Part shown: piece by piece, positions 34,328 through 44,800 of the stretch
How positions within the stretch are numbered: the first letter of the stretch is position 1
Layout: every line of letters starts with the position of its first letter
Source: Chrysopilus asiliformis
Taxonomy: Eukaryota; Arthropoda; Insecta; Diptera; Rhagionidae
Length of the DNA: 64,000 nt
Direction: 5' to 3'
Assembly: GCA_964034945.1 (NCBI GenBank)
Contig: OZ035962.1
Location: forward strand, 28,720,943 to 28,784,942
Made by a program: the position numbers and the translations under genes
The notes under the pieces: generated by a model
What the model saw: the letters and a program-made list of their open reading frames with translations, nothing else
What the model was told of the DNA's origin: nothing
Databases searched by the model: none

Positions 34328-35377
34328 TTAAATCGTTTCAAGTCGTCGCAAAATATCCCACGGTGTAAATTTTTTGATATTGTGCTGAATCTCATGAACG
34401 AATTTATACAACGGGACAAGATTTGATCTTTTTCCCTGCATAGAGGGATTGCTGAAGTTTGTTTCGAGAATTTTGTTGATTGTAGCGAGAATGTCCTGCA
34501 GAACTTGTGGGTTATTTTGATGAAGATTCGAAAATCTGATCAGTTGCTTAATATATTCCCCGTCGTTGGACCCATGAACACATCCAATTATTTTTAGAGC
34601 TCGATTGTAGGCCTCCTCGGCTTTTCCAATTATGTTCTGCCTCCAGAATAGTTCCGCAATTCTATTTAAGGACTTGTAAACGATAGGATGATTTTCAGTA
34701 AATAGAATCACTCGAATTTTGATGACTTCTTCAAAAAAATTGGTTGCGTCTTCGAATTTTCTTTGATGGTAGTGAATTTCGCAAATTATCTCCAAAATAT
34801 CCGCAACGTCTGGATGAATTCGACCAACTATTTGTTGTAGTTTATAAGATGATTGTTCGCACGCTGAGATCGCTGGTTGGAATCTGCCTTTGTCGATGTG
34901 CGATTTTACGAAAGCTCGAAGTTTCTCAATCCATGGTGTGATTTTGTAGATTTTTTCACATTTGCCAGAATTACTTTCGGCGGCAGCTTCGTTTCGCTTT
35001 CGTTTCAAGTTGGATTTCAATTCGGAGTGAAGTTTGCTATTCTCCTGCTCTAACCGGTTGATGTCCTGTTTGATTTGAATCATCTCCTGTGTTGTTTGTA
35101 TGTTTTCCTGCGTTAATTTGATCTTCTCCTGGTTCAGTTCGATGTTTTCTTCCTTTAAAGTTACATTATCCTCCTCTTGAAATTGAAAGTTCTCGATCAA
35201 AGATTCCGCCATCTGTTGTGCCAAAATCAGTTGCGTTTCCAGTTGTTTTCCTTTCTCACGAATTTCTTCAATCGTTTCCAAACTGAAAACTGTACTGCAT
35301 TGCTTCAATGTGAACGAAATATGATTCGCCAATAATTGCGAAATTTCAGACGTTGCAAGATCACTATTTGTTGCCAT
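34328..35377 (-). CDS. kinesin-light-chain-like protein, intronless (probable retrogene)
   Basis: 349 residues. I start at MATNSDLATSEISQLL; an in-frame upstream ATG would add 19 hydrophobic residues unlike this family. Residues 31-120 are predicted coiled coil (EENIELNQEKIKLTQENIQT), followed by a basic cluster (KSNLKRKRNE). Residues 150-300 contain about three TPR helical pairs with kinesin-light-chain hallmarks: RIHPDVADIL, KFEDATNFFEEVIKIR, ENHPIVYKSLNRIAELF, KAEEAYNRALKI. Light chains normally are over 500 residues with six TPRs and bind kinesin-1 heavy chains through the coiled coil and cargo through TPRs. This copy is shorter, diverged and lacks introns, but has no stop or frameshift. 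It could be a functional retrocopy or a slowly decaying one. No clear promoter is seen. Confidence 0.75.
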   Translation of the reverse strand: MATNSDLATSEISQLLANHISFTLKQCSTVFSLETIEEIREKGKQLETQLILAQQMAESLIENFQFQEEDNVTLKEENIELNQEKIKLTQENIQTTQEMIQIKQDINRLEQENSKLHSELKSNLKRKRNEAAAESNSGKCEKIYKITPWIEKLRAFVKSHIDKGRFQPAISACEQSSYKLQQIVGRIHPDVADILEIICEIHYHQRKFEDATNFFEEVIKIRVILFTENHPIVYKSLNRIAELFWRQNIIGKAEEAYNRALKIIGCVHGSNDGEYIKQLIRFSNLHQNNPQVLQDILATINKILETNFSNPSMQGKRSNLVPLYKFVHEIQHNIKKFTPWDILRRLETI

Positions 35378-35603
35378 TTTAAATATTGAAAATATCAAAA
35401 TTTCAAAACAAAACAAATTAATTATAAGGACCACAAATTAAAAAAAAAAACAAAACATTTTGTGTAGATCACAACTGAGGAATGATTCTTATGCGAATCC
35501 TTTGATGATTTTTTTGAAACTGATGAATGTTTTTCAAGGTACGAAAAAGGAAAACTATTAAAGTGATTAACAAATAACACGTATATGATCATGTTGACAA
35601 TAG

Positions 35604-35800
35604 AAAACACCTGCAAAAATCTAATTAGTTAGACATTAATTAGATTTTAGTTAGGAATTTCAATCATTTTGAAGTCATAGTTTTATTACTCGCATTGATG
35701 GAATACCGAGAGGGGGTAGTAAACTAACCGGGAAGGGGGCAATAAACGCATTTAGGGATTATAAAGCGATGACGCAGAAAAAAATCCTGAAATCCATGAT
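35604..35800 (+). repeat. direct repeat, copy 1 of 2
   Basis: AACACCTGCA, CATTAATTAGATTTTA, AGGAATTTCAATCATTTT, AACTAACCGG and GGGGGCAATAAACGCATT follow each other here and at 38106-38300 in the same order, with scattered substitutions. It lies just upstream of the minus-strand kinesin-light-chain-like gene. Not identified. Confidence 0.7.
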
Positions 35801-38105
35801 TGGAATGTTTGTAAATTTTATTTATAGTTTTTGGAGCTTGAAAAAGAAAGGTGTTTTAAAAGGCTTTAAAAAAGGTGTTTTAAAAGTTTCAGACATATAA
35901 AAATTGAAGGGCTTGCAGCAAGAACCACTTTCGGAAAAAGGAGGTAACACCAAAATTTAAAAGATTTTCTCTCATTCCGAATTAATATTATTGTATGATT
36001 ATTGTGGCAAAATATGTATAAGGGCTTTTGTACCGGCGCCACACCACCGCAGATCTCACCGAAAAATCAAAGAAAAAACCAACCGCTTGCCCGATTTTTA
36101 GGATTTTCGATATTTTTACATGTTTTGTAATTTAACTTACGAAATTTATTGTATCATTCAATTTCTCCAGCTTCTTTATAAAAAATCGTGTCATTTTTTT
36201 AAAAAATTGTTCATTTTTTTTCATCTAAAATATTTTGGCAAGCACGTAGAAATTCGAAACTCCCATGAATTCACCTAATATAAAACTTTACCTAAATAAA
36301 TGTTTCTAATAGATTCAATGCTGAGAGATTAGCGTACACGCATATGAATATCTCACGTACGAAGTGCATAAATCCCTCGTGTACCGATAAACATAAAAAA
36401 ATGTGCGAATACGCCAAATAAAAGGGTGGCTGGTGAATTTCTTGTGAGAAAGTTATCTCATATTACCTTAACCAAAAAAAGGTGAATTTATCGAATCCAC
36501 TGAATTATTCTGTTCGACATTTTTATTGCTGCCGCGAAGCCTTTTACCGTTGCCGGGATATAAGTTCCGCGTCAGATTTTCCACCATCAACCAATGAACA
36601 TAAAACCGCCTCGGAATCCTTTCGATGCGTACAAGCATCAAATATACTTACATACTTGTCGCGTAAAACTCCACATTTGGCCTTTTTCGTTTTTGTTTTC
36701 TCTGCAGGCAATTGTCTGACATTCACGCAGCTCATATATCAGATGATTTCGAAATGTGACAATAATTTCCCGTCTTTATGTTATTTCCTTTCAAATGTTT
36801 TCGCATACAGTAACATCCTTGTGCTCTCACCCTTCCGAATTCCGCGATATAAACTCCGTTGTGTATGTCGAAGCATTCAGTACTTTAAAGAAAATCAAAC
36901 ACGTTTTGTAGATATTTGAAAAGCAATAATCGATCCCTGAGGCATTTTAAAAATAAATCGGATCATACCATCAACCAACCCCCATTCAATAGATGCACCC
37001 CCAAAAACAGTTTTTAAAGAATATGCGAAATATTCTCAAGGAGACGGTAGATTATACGCGATTCTTATTGACATACTTGAACATATGCTACACGCAACAC
37101 AAGCGCATCGTTTGGGAAAACAAATAAAATTTAAAGGAAACATCGCAATTTTTTCAAAGGAAAAGGTTTTATATCCAGGAACAGCAATTGTCTTCTCTTT
37201 GACTGATTCGCCTTGTGATAAATGGCAAATAGTTTGCGTAAAAATCAGATAAAATCCGTGGGGTGGCGGATTTGATTTAACGCTCAGTATACTTTGTATG
37301 GTATTGGAAAATGATTTTGCAAGGATATTTCGCAATTTTTCTAAATAGCTAATCATTTTTAATAGTCCCTTCGGGGTTCTTTTTTATTAAAGTAAACTTA
37401 AAGAATTTCAGTTTTCGTTAGATTAAATTTAGTGGAATTTTCCTCATTTTTTTTTACGGAACACCGTTTTTTATGAGATATTATCTAGACAACTGTTTCC
37501 CTCCCTCTTGATAGCACTCTTCTAGGCGGTCAGTAAATATGTTCCACGCTGCTGTGCAGTACGATAAAATTAACTTTTTTTTATGAAATTAGGGAGTTTA
37601 CTAAAAACTAATAAAGCGAAGGTTATATGAGGGAGAAACCCTAACTTCTGCTAGTATTAGAATTGCTAACATTTTCTGCGTGGCATGACGAAAAACTGCG
37701 CTAAGTGTATACTGCAATGTCTCAAGATCTCTGCAACCCTGAAAACGGCCCAGCGTTTGAAACAGCCGCAGTATTTTCAAATGCTGCGCAACCTAAAAAG
37801 CAGTTACTTGTGAATACTAAAATTGAAAGGTAGCCGCTGTCAGAAAAAAGTTTCATTTGGTTGAAACTTTTGCGGCGCTACTCTGTTAGAGCCAAAAGTA
37901 CCAACAGAAATAGACACTTTGAACCGGATTTTTCAAATTTCTGAAATATGTTTAACTGAAAGCAAACATGATAAAAGGGGAAAATGTGTCTTTTGTTTAG
38001 TTTAGAGGGTTTGACCCTACAACTTCGCGTTTTCTTCTAAACAACAATGTATGGGACAAACAAGCTGCTACTATTAATCACTTTTTTTTAAACATTCTAT
38101 AACGT
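35801..38105. other. intergenic between the direct repeats
   Basis: No recognisable domain. A 145-codon frame at 36482-36919 is rich in Cys, Phe and Ser without low-complexity bias but resembles nothing I know; I do not call it. The spacing of the flanking repeats (2.5 kb) could suggest a composite element, but no coding sequence of a transposon is found inside. Confidence 0.35.
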
Positions 38106-38300
38106 AAAAACACCTGCAACAATCTAATTAGTTGGACATTAATTAGATTTTAATTAGGAATTTCAATCATTTTAAAGTCAATGTTTTATTACTCCGTTTG
38201 ACGGAATATCGAGAGGGGTTGGTAAACTAACCGGAAAGGGGGCAATAAACGCATTGAGAGACTATAAAGCCATGACGCAGAAAAAATTCTTGAAATCTAT
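38106..38300 (+). repeat. direct repeat, copy 2 of 2
   Basis: Second copy of the unit at 35604-35800, same orientation, about 85-90 percent alike by eye. CTCTAAACNNNATTCTATAACGT sequence also occurs on both sides of this copy (38090 and 38395). Confidence 0.7.
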
Positions 38301-39627
38301 TATAATCCTATAATATTTACAGTATTAACAAATTTTTTTTTAAATGTTTGTAAATTTGATCTCGAAACAGGTTCTGACGACCGAATCACTATTTTTAAAC
38401 ATTCTATAACGTTAATAACTTTTATGCATCGGAAAACTGAAACAATTATTCTCCACCTCGAACTGTAGAAGAAAACTGCAAAAAAAAACCAAACTGCAAA
38501 TCTGTGCTGCAAGGCAACAAAGCAGTATGTGTGACTATGATTGCAAGTTAGATGGTCGAAAATCCTTTTATAACTCTAAATTTCGCAAAATAGTCTCAGA
38601 ATCGGAATTTGGACGCCCCAAAATATATATTTTTTTAGTTTTTAATCGGACCACTTCTTCCCCCCTCTTCCAAACAAATGAAATATTTTTTGGCGATTTT
38701 CTCGAAAACGGTGAGTGGGTGAGCAAAATTTATAAAGGCAAAATGTGTTCAAAATAACTCTTCAAAATCCAATTTAACTATTCCTCCCCCCTTCCCTATA
38801 CAAATGAGTTTTTTAAAATCAAAATTTGGTCTAGAGAGAGTATGTGCAATTGTAGTTTTTCTTGTGTTTTTTATAATAATGTACGGGAAAGCTGGGCGAA
38901 ATGCAACCCAAATCAAATTAGTCCTTAATCCTTCAATTAATAAAATTTTCTGTTTCCACTTTACATACAGATATTTTCCCTATTCAAATTTGCATTCTAT
39001 GTATTTGCGAAAATATTTGATTTCCTCAATGACAAAATCGAAAAATCCTTTAATCCTTTTGAACGTTGACCGCAGGGGTTTTCTATGCTTAACTAACGTA
39101 AAGAAACGCTTGGTTTCTGTTACCGTAGACTCAGAAAAATCGACATATTATTTTTGTATGCCAAAGAGGGAAAGTATTGTATTCATGGCGGAGACTGATT
39201 TGTGTCTCTAAATGTAGATTCTGTAGTTTTCCTTATATTGTGATGTTCAGGATTTTCTTACCATCTGTAAACATCGATTAAATATTTTACTTTTGAACTT
39301 TGATTCGAGAAAATGCTTATTCCAATAAATCTTCAATTAATCAAATAGTATAAATGTGCAATCTAAGCATAATATCAAACATGGGCATGCCCATCAAAAT
39401 CTATCATAATAAATATTCTCCTAATAGTTTCGGCCTACGTGCGTAACAGCAGAAAATTAACAAATCTCCAATCGGCAAAAATCCTTCCAAAGCTTTTGGG
39501 TTTTCATCGAAAAAAAGGGAAAAAAAGGAAAAATTGGGTCCATGAAAAAAAATTATGCAAATATGTCCATGTTCGGAATGAGAGGAAATCTCTGATTGAT
39601 TCAATGAAAACAAGTCACTTATAGTAA
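38301..39627. other. intergenic, no gene supported
   Basis: AT-rich. Open frames at 38527-38757 and 38804-39211 have no recognisable motif and codon use like the surrounding non-coding DNA. Confidence 0.35.
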
Positions 39628-39670
39628 GTTTATATCACATGGCATGAATGTGGAAAAGTGTCAGTGTCAG

Positions 39671-39857
39671 TAACCGAACAGATCGACCGACGGTGTTTCC
39701 CAGGAACGTGTTATTATTCCTTGGGCCATCGAATCCTGGTCAACAAAACAATATCAGGCCATTCCGGTGTACGTTTCATATTCAGTTTTCGTATAAGCAG
39801 CCAGAACGTGACGGAGTCAAAGTCGGCTGAAGAAATCTTTCCGGATCCGAATTCTAT
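39671..39857 (+). CDS. candidate exon of an unidentified gene (first of two)
   Basis: An open frame that includes EQIDRRCFPGTCYYSLGHRI and ends SAEEIFPDPNS at a strong donor (CTAT|GTGAGT), leaving two bases of a codon. The next acceptor at 39947 completes that codon as ATG and stays open. The 5' edge is uncertain (GTGTCAG at 39670 could be the acceptor). Mixed hydrophobic/polar composition with an N-glycosylation-like NVT. Family not recognised; may be chance. Confidence 0.35.
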
Positions 39858-39947
39858 GTGAGTTCTTCCATATATTTTCTTTACAAACTAGTAGGTACTA
39901 CAAAGTTAATGTTGCCCACATCCTTCTGCTGCTACCTCATTCCACAG

Positions 39948-40057
39948 GAATATGTGTATATATAAGAGAATTCTTTCCAAAATGGCGGAATGGGGCCCCT
40001 ACGACATGGGCAGGATGTTGATATGGTCCAGGGACAGCAGAATATTCCCGTATCGAG
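39948..40057 (+). CDS. candidate exon of an unidentified gene (second of two)
   Basis: Acceptor CCTCATTCCACAG and donor TATCGAG|GTAAGT, both near consensus, with an 90-nt intron before it. In the frame set by the previous exon it reads NMCIYKRILSKMAEWGPYDM then GRMLIWSRDSRIFPYR. A possible third exon starts at 40104 after CATAATTCCAG and stays open only to a TGA at 40160. No domain identified. Confidence 0.35.
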
Positions 40058-40162
40058 GTAAGTGTTTCCTTCTTGGGCTAAACTCGCATGTACATAATTC
40101 CAGTTATCCTCCTCTCCGAGTTTTCTACGTGTTATGTACGCGTGCACAGACATGTAAAGTGA

Positions 40163-41228
40163 ATCGCCACAGCACCGAAAAATGGATCATAGATCCTGTA
40201 AAGCTATAATAACGATAGCTGGCTGGCTAGCTTCATTGGGTATTCCGTACATAGAACTCATTCCCAGGTAGGATATACAAAAAAAAATATTCTCTCCCGC
40301 CGACACCTACATAATAGGTATATTCCAGCCAGCATACCGTAGCAGCATACAACATATTACAATTCAGCATAAACACACAGGATCGCATTGGCATAGGAAT
40401 AAGTATAGTGGCGAGGCGTGGTTGATTTCATAGGCAGGATATATTCCAGGATAGCACATAAAAGCGGAAAATCTGGTCTGCACGTACATGTATTTTGTTC
40501 AGTTTTCCGTTCGTGATGTCACGTCCCGCCTGTTTAAAGAAGTGTAAGAGCTGAGACTGCGCCCTTAGCGAGTTGCCCCCCAAAAACTTTGTAAGGGTGG
40601 CAAACTGGGAGCCGATGCTATAATCGAATCTGCAAAGTTTGCTGTTCGGTGGAACTGTTCAGTGACACCTTAAACTTTCAGGGTGTAACATCATTATTGG
40701 TGGATGATTTTTTGTTTCATTGTCTGAATTGTTTTTCAAAAGTCTGGGGAATTTTAAAATTTTAAACTATAAAATATTTTTTAGGTTCTATTTTAATGGC
40801 TTATTGTTAGAGAAAGTTTTTCAAAATGCGAGTAAATTATAATCATATCAATGAAGTGTGAAAAATAGATTTTTTAAATTTTGCTATCAATAATGTTTTG
40901 CCAAAATTCGAGACTATTAAATTTTAGCTGCCGACGAAAACTTGATTTTATATTTTTTGCTGTTTAATGAATTTTGGTATTCTGTAAAAATCAATTGATT
41001 ACAACTGATATTTTTTTAATGAATTTTTTTTAATGAATTTTCAATTTTAAATATATAGACTTTCCAGTGAGAGATGTTTCGGAAAATGCTCCATAAAATT
41101 TTTAATTTCGGAAAGTACTCCATAATTAAAGAAACAATTTTTTCGTATTAAACAAAATAAGAAAAATCAAATCATATTTATTTCTAAGGGACCATTTCCA
41201 TTTGTGAATTTTGTCGGCAATTCTTTCA
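40163..41228. other. intergenic, no gene seen
   Basis: 40160-40680 is somewhat richer in GC than its surroundings; from 40700 the DNA is AT-rich. No repeats with a second copy in the window and no coding signal. Confidence 0.35.
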
Positions 41229-41413
41229 GAAAACTTATTTCGCAACTGTGGTCACGAAGACGAGCAGGAGACCGTGAAGCATTTATTCTATGAACGTCTA
41301 GCCTTACAAGCACGGCGATATGGCACACTTGGGGCCGATTTTACAGCAATTTGACGGAATTAGGCGATCATCCCATCGAGGATATGCTTAGTTTAGTCAA
41401 CAAATCGGGTTGA
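41229..41413 (+). pseudogene. LINE fragment: end of an RNase H-type tail
   Basis: Reads NCGHEDEQETVKHLFYERLA then ALQARRYGTLGADF in one frame, then shifts to NLTELGDHPIEDMLSLVNKS and a TGA. The C-x2-H/C-x(n)-E-T-x2-H-x(4)-C-like pattern followed by ARRYxTLGxxF and LxxLxxxPxEDxLxxVNxSG matches the extreme C-terminus of insect non-LTR retrotransposon polyproteins after their RNase H domain. One frameshift; the rest of the element is absent. Confidence 0.75.
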
Positions 41414-41589
41414 TAGGTACAGCGAGGTCATGAAAAGTTTTAAGAGTACTGGTGAAAAATTTCAGTAGCGTCTTCTGTCGGAATATATTCTTGGAGTTTC
41501 CGTGCGACATAATAACATCCTGATTTGATAAACTTATCTTAATTGGAATTTTTTAAAAATAAAATTTAAACGGCTATATTAGAAAAGGA

Positions 41590-41890
41590 TAATTTGACCG
41601 AAGGAGTGAGGAAGATTGCTGTCTCTCCATTCTCTGGAGCTAAAACTTCTTAAAACTAAACTGTAGGTAAAGAATGGTAAAAACCGGATCAAAATAGATT
41701 TAAATCTTTAGGAAATTTCAGGAGAGGGGATTGGCAGGTAAGGAGTGGAACTCATTTTAGTGAGCGAAAATTCTTCTTACAAGTTGTATTTCGCAATAGC
41801 GAAAACTGGATCAAAATTGATTTAACGCCGCGGGAGATAGCAGGCGAGGGGTAGGAATGAAGAGTAATTTCGGGTTAGCGGATAGCTAAA
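41590..41890 (+). repeat. dispersed repeat fragment, two imperfect units
   Basis: AAAACCGGATCAAAATAGATTTAA and GCAGG-GAGGGG words (41675) recur about 135 bp later as AAAACTGGATCAAAATTGATTTAA. It is the inverse of motifs at 8360-8470 and 53935-54190. Confidence 0.45.
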
Positions 41891-44800
41891 AATACAATTT
41901 TTGAATAAAGAATCGCACTTTACTGTGAGTCTCGATTAGTAAATGAACGAACAAATATATAGACAGACATACCTTGCCGTTATTAAAGCAAAAATTTGGA
42001 ATCAGACGGAAGTGTGAAACTTTACCTATCGGTCCTTTATTTTATTTTTTTACTACATATTGATATATTAATGAATCGGGAAATTAAGCTGTCTAATTTT
42101 TTTAATTGTAGAAAAATCTGAAAGTGTTTGATGGTCGATTTTGAATGAATTTTCACTGTTAACCCATAGAAAACCAGAAACAAAGTCGGTTTTAATTTTT
42201 ATTGAATTTAATATAATTGCAACATATCCTCCCTAAAACAGATGCTTTCCCCGTAAATGAAGCAAGTAACGCTAGAGATTCTAAAATTACATCAAAAGGT
42301 AAGCAATTTTTAGACAAATCATATACAATCAAGCAATTAAGATAAGTTTCTCATTCAATTTGGAAAAGGGGTTCGCCCAAGTTCTCCAAAAATTAAGTTG
42401 CCTTCATAAAGTTCACTTATCTCAAAGAAATTCATCCCTTCCTCGTGTACGACAGCCAAAGGTACAAGATTTACATATTGCGAATGTGAACGGAGATTCT
42501 GGATTTAGAATGGAAAATCGGCCCTTGGAAATGAATTTTAATGGGCACTTTGTCTTTTCAGTCGTAAACAAAACCTTCATAAGACCAATTTAGATAAAAT
42601 CCAAATATGAAATATTCCCAGTTATTTATTGCCCACCTAGAGGAAGAGCATAAAAAAATATTTATGTGTCCTTTGACTTCTATTACAACATGAGCAGCAT
42701 GCCTCCAAATAGAAGGGCAGTGGAGAATTCGGAAAAGGGTTAAAGTTATGTTTTCGAATTCCTGTGGATAGTAAGTCAAAATGCAATTTCATGCAAAACC
42801 AAGAAAAAAAACGACCATAATTTTTATCTAATTTCTAAGTGCTTCGCACAAATTTATTCCAAATCGATTGAAGATAGTCGTTTTTGGCCAGATGGGAAAT
42901 ATGTGGCCATCATGAAGGACCAAAAAAAAGGAAACTATGGTCAAATGTTAAACCATCGGGCAGAATAATGCAAAGTAAATTGGGGGTGAAACAAAAATTG
43001 CCGCATCTCTTGACCGCATCTTATCTTTATGGTCTAACCGAATTCAAATGGCCATCATTTAAAGTCCCATAAGAGATCCGAATATGGTCAACTTATAGAA
43101 AAATTATGCGGACAATGTCCGTCTTATTAAGCCAAGCCTCTAACGTGTTGTCTTGAAAGCGTCATTTCATTTCTCCAGAAGATCCATTCAATGATGATCC
43201 CACAAAGTCCGTTCGATGGCCACATTGCATTCGTTTCGCATCATTCGAATAGAATTTTAAGGATATCAAGGATACAAAGTCACATATGATGGAAATTTTT
43301 GTGTTCAATTTCGATGTAATTTTGGACTTTTCGAGTCGTTTCGTTTTATAGTCCTTAGACGGCTTATCGAGTTGAATTTTGGCACAGCAACAAATACTTG
43401 AATGGTTGAAATTGAGGAATAAAAAAATAATCAGATGCGTTCTTAAAGGTGGATTGGAATTGAGCGATAAATTTCGTGCGTTTGTTAAAAAAATGAAATC
43501 TTTAGGATAATTTAAGGAGATTTATAAAATATTTCTCAGTAGGCGTAAAATTTGTCTAAACGAGTAAGCATTTTAATGCTGCCGCCCGGCGCTTAAGTCT
43601 GTCTGACGGTCGGCTGATAACTACTTCACGACCACCTGATGACCACTTAATGACCGTTATGGAATCACCGTTTTGATCACCTGTGAGGAGAATTTATGTT
43701 CTGGCAAGACCGCACGATGAGTCCTTCTGGCAAGAAAAACAACACGGTGTGTTAACGAGAACGCGAAAGAGATAAGTCGGGTAAAAATTATGTCTCAGTG
43801 GCCCAACGATTATATGTTTTCACATTCGAAATTTACTTACCGTATTCTAGGCGAAGATTTGCCGAGTTAGTGAAACTTAAAGCATTTTTCTGGTAACAAA
43901 AAGCATTTTTCTGCTCAGAAGTTTCATCAGATACACTCGTCTGATGTCCACTGTATAACAGAAAAACTTCTATTCGATTTTCTAGTAAATTAACCCTGCG
44001 GTGTTTGTTTCTATAAAATCTCTCATATCCAACTCCGCGTGATCCTGACATTATTATGGAAGTGATCAGAGCACTTGTAAAATTTTAATGGGTGGTAAGT
44101 TGATTCAAAGTTTTGTTATTTGACCAGAAAGGTGTTCAAAAAAGTAGTACCTACTAAAATCGTTAAACTCTCTAAGTCGGTCGAAAAACGACATACCGCA
44201 AAGGAAGAAGATGTCGGCTGGCTAGACATTTTTTTTACAGTAAAACCCTTAATACCGGAATTTCTTTTAGAAAAAATGTGGGAAAAATGTCTTTAGATTT
44301 ATTTCACATATCGTGCAGATTTAGAAATGTTCAGGATTTAAGAAAACGTAAAAAAAACAATTTCGGATCGAATTAAGAAAATCTTTTTGGTGTAGAGGAA
44401 ATGCGAAATCAAATAAACGCCAAAGGCGTGTTTTTTCAATACGGTGATGACCATTCATTGGCATCAATCTATATCTGTCTATTTATCGATCTATGGACGT
44501 GTAAACAGTCATTTTAGGATATCCAAAGGTAAACAATTTTACTGCCATATCCTGCAAAGAACTAGCCAGGGGGCACAAACTCGAACGAGTATTTATTGGG
44601 CTGTGAATGCCAAACAGGAGCAAATATTTTTGGGGAAATAAAAACAAATTGTTATTTTATGGTAATACTGACAGTAAACATGGACTATTGGCCTCAAGTG
44701 TGAGAGAATTCAAGAGAGTATTAAAGTAAATTCCAAACAATATTGCAATATTGCGTCTAAGGATTGAGTGACATGTGGATATTTGACTTTAACCTCTACG

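Noticed and set aside
35378..35434. Upstream in-frame start of the kinesin-light-chain-like gene (19 extra residues)
   Set aside because: The extra residues are hydrophobic and unlike light-chain N-termini; the second ATG gives a sensible start.
36482..36919. 145-codon frame, Cys/Phe-rich
   Set aside because: Reads like translated AT-rich DNA, with no signal peptide, domain or flanking promoter and no homologue I can name.
35604..38300. LTR retrotransposon bounded by the direct repeats
   Set aside because: No TG/CA ends, primer-binding site, or gag/pol reading frame found between them.
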